Shown here piece by piece: positions 50,999 to 57,999 of a stretch of 64,000 nucleotides of DNA. Numbering within the stretch: the first letter of the stretch is position 1; the number at the start of each line of letters is the position of its first letter. A model generated the notes under the pieces. That model was not told the origin of the DNA. It worked only from the letters and a program-made list of their open reading frames with translations, and made no database searches. A program made the position numbers and the translations under genes. Source of the stretch: Gammaproteobacteria bacterium (GTDB taxonomy: Bacteria; Pseudomonadota; Gammaproteobacteria; Chromatiales; Chromatiaceae); NCBI GenBank assembly GCA_011389885.1, contig JAABTK010000005.1:1-64000 (forward strand). The letters are read 5' to 3'.

Positions 50999-52291
50999 AT
51001 GGCAAAGATCGAAGGCTTTCGGGTCAGGAATTTCCGAGCACTGAAGGACATAACGCTCGGTCGCTTGTGGAATGCCCAAAAGGAGGAGCCGCTGACCCCA
51101 ATGACCGCTGTGATCGGCAAGAACGGGGTGGGCAAGAGCACCCTGTTCGATGCCTTCGGCTTTCTCGCCGATTGCCTCAAATCGGGGGTCGAGGAGGCCT
51201 GTGACGCTCGGGGACGCGGCGGGTTTCAGCGAATCCGATCTCAAGGCGAACAAGGCCCGATCGAGTTCGAGATCTATTACAAGGAGGACGGCAATGCCCG
51301 TCCGATCACCTACGAGCTCTCCATCGAAGCCGATGAATACGGGAGGCCCTTCGTCCTGCGGGAAAGGCTCCGCCAGCGGCGAAAAGGCCAGAAGCACGGT
51401 TGGCCTTTTTCCTTTCTGATGCTCAACCGCGGTAACGGGGTGACCTGGAAGGGGGAGCAAGAAGGGCGTCAGGTCAATGAAGGAAGTGAAGAGTTCGATC
51501 TTTTCGGCTTCATGGAATCCCTCAAGGCCGGTGAGGCCAAGGATGAATCCAGGGAGACCGAATTGGTGGAGCTCGAGGATGTCCGCAAATTGGGGATCGC
51601 GACGCTCGGCTCACTGAAGCAACATCCCCGGATCTCCGCCTTTCGACGATTCATCGAAGGCTGGTATCTCAGCTACTTCACGCCGGATGCGGCCCGCAGC
51701 CTGCCCCTGGCCGGCCCTCAAAAGCACCTCAATATCCACGGCGACAACCTGGGAAACGTCGTGCAGTTCATGAAGCGAGAGCATCCGAAGCGTTTTCAAG
51801 GCGTCCTCAACCGTATTGCGGAAAAGATCCCGGGTATCGACAGAATCGACACCGAAGGGACCAATGACGGCAGGCTTCTGCTGAGATTCAACGATAAGGG
51901 TTTCGCGGATCCATTTTTCGCTCAACAGATGTCTGACGGCACCCTCAAGCTGTTCGCCTATTTGCTGCTGCTCGAAGACCCGACGCCGCCGCCTTTTCTG
52001 TGCGTGGAGGAGCCCGAAAACGGTCTCTACCATAAGCTCCTGGAGGCCTTGGCGACGGATTTTCGGGAACACGCCACCGGGCGCAAGGGAGGCTCCCAGG
52101 TCTTCGTCACCACCCATCAGCCATACTTGGTGGATGCGCTGGAGCCTAACGAAGTTTGGATCCTGGAAAAGGCCGTGGACGGTTATTCGTCCATTCGCAG
52201 GGCCAGTGAAGACCACGTTGTCCAAAACATGGTGGAAGAAGGGCTACCGTTGGGCGGGCTCTGGTACAGCGATTACCTGGATGCTAGATAG
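50999..52291 (+). CDS. AAA_21-type ATPase (OLD/RloA/AriA-like), predicted defence protein
   Basis: 430 residues, SMC/ABC-like ATPase. Begins IEGFRVRNFRALKDITL; Walker A GKNGVGKSTLFDAF at about 38-48; an insertion/coiled region; signature-like QMSDGTLKLFAYLLLLED; Walker B FLCVEEPENGLYHK; His switch TTHQPYLVDAL. This architecture is that of the ATPase half of OLD-type defence systems where nuclease is a separate protein (as in AriA of PARIS). Paired 11 bases upstream of a TOPRIM-like gene. Antiviral role is inference. Confidence 0.9.
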   Translation: MAKIEGFRVRNFRALKDITLGRLWNAQKEEPLTPMTAVIGKNGVGKSTLFDAFGFLADCLKSGVEEACDARGRGGFQRIRSQGEQGPIEFEIYYKEDGNARPITYELSIEADEYGRPFVLRERLRQRRKGQKHGWPFSFLMLNRGNGVTWKGEQEGRQVNEGSEEFDLFGFMESLKAGEAKDESRETELVELEDVRKLGIATLGSLKQHPRISAFRRFIEGWYLSYFTPDAARSLPLAGPQKHLNIHGDNLGNVVQFMKREHPKRFQGVLNRIAEKIPGIDRIDTEGTNDGRLLLRFNDKGFADPFFAQQMSDGTLKLFAYLLLLEDPTPPPFLCVEEPENGLYHKLLEALATDFREHATGRKGGSQVFVTTHQPYLVDALEPNEVWILEKAVDGYSSIRRASEDHVVQNMVEEGLPLGGLWYSDYLDAR

Positions 52292-52302
52292 AGGGTGAAG
52301 GG

Positions 52303-52968
52303 ATGCACATCGTAATTCTCGTGGAAGATCAATCTGGAAAGAGGGCGCTAGAGATCCTGGCACCCAAAATCCTGGGCGATAACCATACGCTCAAAATCCA
52401 TCCGTATAAGGGGATAGGCCATATACCCAAGCACATGAAACCCGGAACGGATACGAGCAAGCGAATCCTGCTGGACAACCTGCCGAGACTCTTGCGGGGC
52501 TACGGCAAGACCTTCGCCAATTATCCCCCAGATTATCCCGCTGCGGTGATCCTGGTCTGCGATCTCGACGATAAGTGCCTGAAGACCTTCCGACAGGAGT
52601 TGTTGAGCATTCTCGATACCTGCAATCCTCGACCCGAGACCCGTTTCTGTATCGCCATCGAGGAGGGCGAGGCCTGGTTCCTTGGCGATATTCAGGCTAT
52701 CCAGGCCGCCTACCCCCGGGCCAAGGCGCAGGTGCTCAATAGCTACGAAAACGATGCCATCTGCAGCACCTGGGAAACCCTCGCGGATGCCGTCACTCCG
52801 GGCGGCGCTCAAGGGCTGAAGTCCAAGGGCTGGCAGACGATAGGCACAGAAAAATCCGCCTGGGCAGCCAAAATCAGCCCACACATGCAGGTGGACGCAA
52901 ACCGCTCGCCCAGCTTTTGCTATTTCCGCGACAAACTGCGAGAGTTGATCAATGACACCGGCGCTTGA
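52303..52968 (+). CDS. DUF4276 TOPRIM-like protein, partner of the ATPase
   Basis: 221 residues. Family features: VEDQSGKRALE (the TOPRIM-type glutamate), VCDLDDKCLK (DxD-type acids), then IAIEEGEAWFLGD and AAYPRA, and near the end ISPHMQVDANRSPSFCYFRDKL. DUF4276 proteins recur next to AAA ATPases and are predicted metal-dependent nucleases or effectors. The first glutamate and the aspartates are kept, so activity is possible. Ribosome site GGGTGAAGGG before the ATG. Confidence 0.87.
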   Translation: MHIVILVEDQSGKRALEILAPKILGDNHTLKIHPYKGIGHIPKHMKPGTDTSKRILLDNLPRLLRGYGKTFANYPPDYPAAVILVCDLDDKCLKTFRQELLSILDTCNPRPETRFCIAIEEGEAWFLGDIQAIQAAYPRAKAQVLNSYENDAICSTWETLADAVTPGGAQGLKSKGWQTIGTEKSAWAAKISPHMQVDANRSPSFCYFRDKLRELINDTGA

Positions 52969-52987
52969 CCGAGCTCGAACACCCTCC

Positions 52988-53012
52988 GCGCCTCCTTTGC
53001 GACCTTTGCGTT
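52988..53012. repeat. Right 25-bp inverted repeat of the ATPase-TOPRIM cassette
   Basis: Reverse complement of 50910-50934 with four mismatches. It ends 13 bases before the holA start, so it occupies the holA leader. Confidence 0.7.
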
Positions 53013-53025
53013 ATAGTCACACCCC

Positions 53026-54051
53026 ATGCGCCTGAGATTCGAAGACATCCATCGTCATTTCAAGTCCGAGCTGAAGCCGGTGTACCTGGTCTCGGGCGAT
53101 GAGCCGTTGCAACAGGGCGAGGCGGCGGATGCGATCCGTTCGGCGGCGCGAGCGGCGGGTTATGCCACCCGTGAGGTGTACGAGGCGGACAACAAGTTCG
53201 ACTGGGGCGAGCTGAGCGCGGCGGCGAATAGCCTGTCGCTGTTTTCGGATCGGCGCATCATCGATCTGCGCGTGCCCGGCGGCGCGCCCGGCATCCCGGG
53301 CGGCAAGGCGCTGGTGGAGTACGCCGAGCGGCCGCCGGAGGATACGATCCTGTTGATCACCCTGCCCAAGTTGGACCGCCGGCAACAAGCGAGCCAGTGG
53401 TTCAAGGCCCTGGACCGCATCGGCGCCTTGGTGCAGGTGTGGCCGGTGGACGCGGGCCGACTGCCCCAATGGATCAACCAGCGCATGCAGGGGCGCGGGC
53501 TCCAGCCCGAACCGGAGGCGGTGCGCATCTTGGCCGAGCGGGTGGAGGGCAACCTGTTGGCGGCGTCGCAGGAGATCGAAAAGCTGTTGCTGATTCAGGG
53601 GCCGGGCGCGGTAAGCGCCGAGCAGCTCACCGCGGCCGTGGCGGACAGCGCCCGCTACGACGTGTTTACGCTGGTGGATGCCGCCCTGCAAGGCCAGATC
53701 GCCCGCGCCCTGCATATCCTGAACGGCCTGCGGGCCGAGGGCACGCCGGAGCCGGTGGTGCTTTGGGCGCTGGCGCGGGAGATTCGCACCCTAGTGAGCG
53801 TGGCCGGGGAGCTGGAAAAGGGCGCCTCGCCGCAGCAGGCGATGGCGGCCCGGCGCGATATTTGGGACAAGCGCAAGCCCCTGGTGGCCAAGGGCGCGCA
53901 ACGGCTGCCCGCGCCGCGCTGGCGCGCCCTGCTGGTCCTATGCGCCCAGGCGGATCGGGCCATTAAGGGCCGCGAACGGGTCGATCCGTGGCTGTTGTTT
54001 CAGGACATCACGGCCCAAATGGCCGGGCTCGGGCGGCTCCCGGCGCCTTAG
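53026..54051 (+). CDS. holA: DNA polymerase III delta subunit
   Basis: 341 residues. Starts LRFEDIHRHFKSELKPVYLVSGDEPLQQGEAADAIR, with the AAA+ fold of clamp-loader delta (GNLLAASQEIEKLLL, YDVFTLVDAALQG). Opens the beta clamp as part of the clamp loader. Normally cotranscribed with leuS-lptE; here separated by the accessory cassette, whose right repeat abuts its start. Confidence 0.95.
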   Translation: MRLRFEDIHRHFKSELKPVYLVSGDEPLQQGEAADAIRSAARAAGYATREVYEADNKFDWGELSAAANSLSLFSDRRIIDLRVPGGAPGIPGGKALVEYAERPPEDTILLITLPKLDRRQQASQWFKALDRIGALVQVWPVDAGRLPQWINQRMQGRGLQPEPEAVRILAERVEGNLLAASQEIEKLLLIQGPGAVSAEQLTAAVADSARYDVFTLVDAALQGQIARALHILNGLRAEGTPEPVVLWALAREIRTLVSVAGELEKGASPQQAMAARRDIWDKRKPLVAKGAQRLPAPRWRALLVLCAQADRAIKGRERVDPWLLFQDITAQMAGLGRLPAP

Positions 54052-54415
54052 AGGCGGGATGGGGCGATGTCCGGCAGGGCGCCCCCGTAACAAGGCCCAG
54101 CCCATGCCTAGGTTGGCCTTTTTGCTGGTTATCAGCACCACCAGCGCATTGGGCTGGCCGCGCGCCACGGACATAAAGCGGAAGATGTTTTCCGTGGCCA
54201 TCTGCACCTCGAATTTCCCGTGGGTGTCCCTGCATTTCTCTGAATTTCCCGAATTTTCCCATTTAGTAAAATGTCACTGTAATCCCCTTGTAGCCGAGAA
54301 GTTGAATGTAATGTAAACTACAGATGAGCAGCGTCTCTTTTAGCTGCTTTTGATCGCCGCCAGGATCGAGCAACGGAATGGTGGCTGGCCCCTTCTGCGG
54401 ATTGCCATATACCAG
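54052..54415. other. Intergenic after holA with possible gene fragment
   Basis: On the minus strand an ATG at 54201 after GAGGTGCAG reads MATENIFRFMSVARGQPNALVVLITSKKA and continues into the holA 3' end, so at best it is the 5' stub of a lost gene. The remaining part (54210-54400) is markedly AT-rich compared with the flanks. No complete gene. Confidence 0.35.
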
Positions 54416-54940
54416 ATGTCAACTAACTCTATTGATCACGATCAACCGAGTGGACTCCGAGTCTGCCAGGTACTGCTCGGTAAAGGCTTCGGCGGCGCCG
54501 AACGTCTGTTTGTTGATCTGACATTGGAATTGCAGCAAGCCGGAGTCGATGTACTCCCAATTTGCAGCCCGGATTCCAGAACTGCCGCTGAACTCAAGGC
54601 GACAGGCACACACTGCGCTTTGATCCAGGAAGCCAGCTCCCGGGATCCGCTGGCCTCGTGGCGCATCAGCCGGGCAGTCGGCAAGCATGGCAGCCAATTG
54701 GTACACACACACCTGTCGCGTGCCTCCCGGCTGACATCCCGTGCTCGACTGAAAATCCCTCAGGTCGCCAGCATCCATAACTATGGCCGCTGGAAATACT
54801 ACAAAGGCGCCGATTATTATATGCCGGTCAGTCGATACGGGGCATCGTACATTGAATCCCAACAGGTATCGAAAGACAGAATACAGGTCATGTCCAACTT
54901 TACCCGTATACCTGTGCTTGGTGATGCCGAGCGCGAACAG
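54416..54940 (+). pseudogene. Glycosyltransferase (GT4-type) fragment, C-terminus lost
   Basis: About 172 residues of the N-terminal Rossmann domain of a family-4 glycosyltransferase: VCQVLLGKGFGGAERLFVDL, VHTHLSRAS, VASIHNY, DYYMPVSRYGASYI and SNFTRIPVLGDAERE. At about 54936 similarity stops and the frame continues as low-information sequence into a CGCAGAG repeat, so the nucleotide-sugar-binding half is missing. GC is lower than the flanking genes. Nonfunctional. Confidence 0.75.
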
Positions 54941-55011
54941 CTGTACATGGGCCTCGTAGTCGCCGTTGTATGCGGTCGTGCCGTTGGCGTCTGCAGCACC
55001 GCCGGTATAGT

Positions 55012-55082
55012 CGCGCTCTCTGCGGTCCTCGGCGCCCGCTGCGTTCCTAAATGGTGTTGTTTCCGTTATTTGTGCGCAGCCG
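55012..55082. repeat. CGCAGAG-family repeat, minus orientation
   Basis: Reverse complement of the text at 36670-36730 (TAACGGAAACAAC, then GGAACGCAG). It fills the space between the glycosyltransferase remnant and the response regulator stop. Confidence 0.7.
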
Positions 55083-55844
55083 TTAGATCAGCTTATCCAC
55101 CACCTCCAGCAATTGCTGGGGCTTGAACGGCTTAGTCAGGTACTCGTTGGTGCCGCTGAAGCGGCCTTTGAGTTTATCGATCAAGCCGTCGCGAGCGGTC
55201 AGGATCACCACCGGAATTAGGCGATAGCGCTTATTGGCCCGAATCAAATCCAGCACCTTGTAGCCATCCAACCCGGGCATGATCAGGTCCAGTAGCACCA
55301 AATCGGGCTGCTGTTTTTGCAATTGGCCCAAGGCCTCGAATCCATCCCAGGCCTCCACCACTTGAAGGCCGGCGCCTTCGAGCGCAAATCGCGCCGCCTT
55401 GCGCGCCAAGGCGCTGTCATCCACCACCAGCACCTTTTTTTGTACGGCGTCCGTCGCCGGGCTTCTGACTGGGGCCGCCACCGGGCCCGGGTCTAACATC
55501 TCGGGTCGCGCCCCAGACCCTAAACCCTGACTGACGATATTAAAGTAGAAAAAGAAATCCTGAGCCAATATCACGCCGTCGGACTCTCGGCCGCGGGGAC
55601 GCGCATGGTCGGAGGCGCGCGGCGGCTGAAAATAAAACAACACCTCCTTTAACCCCTGTAGGTGCTTAAGCGCCAGCCTGCCCTTTTTCTTGCGGTACTC
55701 CGGCGACAAGGCGCCATCGCCCAGCAGCTTTATCTTACCCCATCCCTCATCATCTCCAATCAGAAAGAACACGCCCTTCTGATTTAGCTGAACAGACGTT
55801 AGCACCATATCGAGAAATTCCCGAAGCCCCAATTTTCGATACAT
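55083..55844 (-). CDS. Response regulator with N-terminal unknown domain
   Basis: 253 residues from the ATG at 55844; an ATG at 55889 lies inside the upstream gene. Residues 1-120 are unassigned (FLIGDDEGWGKIKLLGDGALSPEYRKKKGR and a hydrophobic FYFQPPRAS), followed by a linker and a C-terminal receiver (VLVVDDSALARKA, phosphoacceptor Asp186 in LVLLDLIMPGLDG, LTKPF). PilG-like receiver. Separated from the upstream kinase-like gene by one base (TGAGATG), so coupled. Confidence 0.85.
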   Translation of the reverse strand: MYRKLGLREFLDMVLTSVQLNQKGVFFLIGDDEGWGKIKLLGDGALSPEYRKKKGRLALKHLQGLKEVLFYFQPPRASDHARPRGRESDGVILAQDFFFYFNIVSQGLGSGARPEMLDPGPVAAPVRSPATDAVQKKVLVVDDSALARKAARFALEGAGLQVVEAWDGFEALGQLQKQQPDLVLLDLIMPGLDGYKVLDLIRANKRYRLIPVVILTARDGLIDKLKGRFSGTNEYLTKPFKPQQLLEVVDKLI

Positions 55845-55845
55845 C

Positions 55846-56964
55846 TCATGCCACCGTCTGCTCGTCGGGCGCAGGTAGACTAAATACAACCTGCAGGCCT
55901 TTTTCGGCGGCGCCTTGCAGCCAAATCTCGCCGCCGTTTTCTTCCACCAACTCGCGGCAAAGCGCCAAGCCGACTCCGACGCCTAATTCGCCCTGGGTGC
56001 CGGCGCGCCGGAACTGCGCCCCCGGGGTGAATAATTTCTCTCGATCCGCCGCCGCCACACCGATGCCTTCATCCGCCACCGAAAAGATCACCCTGTCGTT
56101 CTCCGCGTGCGCCGACAGCTCCACCCGCCCCCCGGGATGACTGAACTTGGCCGCATTGGTCAATAGATTGCGTAACACCGTAGACAACATCTGGCGATCC
56201 GCCAGGACCTTCAGCTCATCCGCGCCCGGCGTGGTCTCGATTCGGGCGGCAACGCCCTTGACGGCGAGCAGCTCACGCTCCGCATCCAGCGCATCCGTCA
56301 GCGCGGTCTCGGCCAAAAGCTCGCGCGGATGCGGCGGCACACGCTCGGTTTGCTGGTCAGTCCACTGCTGAAGATTGTCCATCAAAAGCCCCAGGTTGAG
56401 CGCCGCATCTTCCGCCAAACGGGCATAGTCCTGCAAGGTCGCCCGATCCATGTCCTCCGCGCCCTCGACCAGGGCGCCGAGAACGCCCTGCAGGGCCGAG
56501 AACGGGCGCTTGAGTTCACTGCCGATCAGGCCCAGAAAACGATCCTTGGCCGCGTTCAGGCGTCGCAGCTCGCGTTCGGTCTGCCATAATCGCACCTGGG
56601 TGCGCACTCGGGCCTGCAGCTCCTTGGCATAAAAGGGCTTGGTGACATAATCGGCGCCCCCGGCCTCGAACCCCTCTACGATGCTGTCGAGGTCGGTCTT
56701 AGCGGTCAGAAACACCACCGGCACATATTCGACTCCCGGCATGGTGCGCATCTGCCGACAGGCCTCGAAGCCGTCCATTTCCGGCATCATCACGTCCAAC
56801 AAGATCAAATCGAAGGCCTGGACGCGGCACAGTTCGATCGCCGCCTGGCCGCTGTCGGCGGAAAACAACCGATATCCGGCCCTGCCGAGGATGCTTTCGA
56901 CGATTTCGATATTATCCGGCACATCATCGACCACTAAAATCGATGCCGTTGAGGTCTCGTCCAT
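55846..56964 (-). CDS. Receiver-histidine-kinase-like protein lacking the phosphoacceptor His
   Basis: 372 residues from the ATG at 56964 behind GGAG (a GTG is just upstream). N-terminal receiver (ILVVDDVPDN, Asp57 in LILLDVMMPEMDG, VTKPF), a helix, a dimerisation domain, and a HATPase domain with NLLTNAAKF, DEGIGVA and GVGVGLAL. Where HisKA has (S/A)H(E/D)L the sequence is LIGSELKRPF, i.e. Ser149 for the His. ATP-binding boxes look intact. It could act as a phosphatase, a scaffold or use another residue. Confidence 0.85.
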   Translation of the reverse strand: MDETSTASILVVDDVPDNIEIVESILGRAGYRLFSADSGQAAIELCRVQAFDLILLDVMMPEMDGFEACRQMRTMPGVEYVPVVFLTAKTDLDSIVEGFEAGGADYVTKPFYAKELQARVRTQVRLWQTERELRRLNAAKDRFLGLIGSELKRPFSALQGVLGALVEGAEDMDRATLQDYARLAEDAALNLGLLMDNLQQWTDQQTERVPPHPRELLAETALTDALDAERELLAVKGVAARIETTPGADELKVLADRQMLSTVLRNLLTNAAKFSHPGGRVELSAHAENDRVIFSVADEGIGVAAADREKLFTPGAQFRRAGTQGELGVGVGLALCRELVEENGGEIWLQGAAEKGLQVVFSLPAPDEQTVA

Positions 56965-57024
56965 CACTGCACTCCGCTAGAATACAATTCGCTGCAAAAA
57001 AACATCGGGTCTAGGAAAGGCCCT

Positions 57025-57630
57025 TTATCGAGCCCCGAAGTAGAACAGAATCAGCGCCAATAAAACGCTTTCCAACCACACCGGGAGGCTCGCCAACACG
57101 CCGCTCAACCCGAATAATAACAACACCGCACTGGCCAGCAGCACCGCCAAGGCCTGTAAGTGACGCAGCCAGCGCAAACGCGCCCGAGGCGCTTGTTCCC
57201 GCGCCCGGCCGCCGCGTATCCATCGCCATAGCACACCGCCGAGATAGGCTGCGAGGATCGCCGAGGTGCCCACCACGGCCCCGTCGAACAAACGCCCTTG
57301 CATCAGCAAGGCGCCGAGGGTGAGCGCGAACACCACCAGGATCATCGTGCGCACCGCCCCCCTAGGCAGCCAAAGGGGGCGCTCTTCTTGTTCGATCAGG
57401 CCCTGTTTTTGCAGTTCGGCCTCGGTCTTCGGCGACAGTTTAACCATCCTGCGGGACGCAAAATAGTGCGCCAGCACGATCATTAAGGTCTCGGACATCA
57501 GTAGGCCCACGCCGTTGGCGAACATCAGTTGCTGTGCGGCGAGAAGCACGATCGACAGGGCCAGCAACGCACGCACGCTGCCCGCGGGCATGCCCAAAGG
57601 TCTAAAGGGTCTATTGTCCAACTGGCTCAT
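57025..57630 (-). CDS. Polytopic membrane protein with an internal duplication
   Basis: 201 residues from the ATG at 57630 after GAGG. About six hydrophobic segments. The N-terminal part (RPLGMPAGSVRALLALSIVLLA) resembles a second copy (RPLWLPRGAVRTMILVVFALTL) about 75 residues later, suggesting a duplicated two-helix unit. Family not recognised. Precedes the REC-kinase gene on the same strand, 60 bases apart. Confidence 0.7.
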   Translation of the reverse strand: MSQLDNRPFRPLGMPAGSVRALLALSIVLLAAQQLMFANGVGLLMSETLMIVLAHYFASRRMVKLSPKTEAELQKQGLIEQEERPLWLPRGAVRTMILVVFALTLGALLMQGRLFDGAVVGTSAILAAYLGGVLWRWIRGGRAREQAPRARLRWLRHLQALAVLLASAVLLLFGLSGVLASLPVWLESVLLALILFYFGAR

Positions 57631-57819
57631 CAGCAAGCCTCGTTAGTATGGTTGCGCCGAAACAACGGAAACAACCCATCCCGAGCGCTTTCGCCCCGCA
57701 GAGGGCGCAGAGTTGTCTCGGTTGCAAACGCTGAATGCAGATTCCAGCGCGATAAAAACAAACCAAACCGCAAGCGGCTTGCATGCACCACCCAGGCGCC
57801 GGGTGTTTCAAGCTTCAAA
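57631..57819. repeat. Intergenic with CGCAGAG repeat
   Basis: GAAACAACGGAAACAACCC and CGCAGAGGGCGCAGAG at 57655-57715; remainder contains no gene. Confidence 0.5.
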
Positions 57820-57999
57820 CTAGGGCTCCCGCTCGAACCCCGGCAGGTGTTCATGGCACCAGTCGAAGGCCCGTTCCGCCCATTTGCCGATTACAATCAA
57901 CCCGCCCAGCACGGCCATTACCGGCGCCCGCACGAAGACCACAAACAGGCCGCGCAAGAACCAGGGCAGGAAGCGACGCTTTTGCGCTGGCTGCGGCAT
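57820..57999 (-). CDS. Small membrane protein (59 aa) ending the Bat operon
   Basis: Minus-strand frame MPQPAQKRRFLPWFLRGLF with one membrane helix (VVFVRAPVMAVLGGLIVIGKW) and a charged tail (WCHEHLPGFEREP). The ATG at 57999 overlaps the BatD stop by one base (TGATG), so translation is coupled. Too short for usual gene finders. Basic N-terminus implies N-in topology. Function unknown. Confidence 0.7.
   Translation of the reverse strand: MPQPAQKRRFLPWFLRGLFVVFVRAPVMAVLGGLIVIGKWAERAFDWCHEHLPGFEREP

Noticed and set aside
54936-55017. Minus-strand peptide DYTGGA-DANGTTAYNGDYEAHV as an adhesin fragment
   Set aside because: Only about 27 residues and no start or flanking similarity; too little to call.
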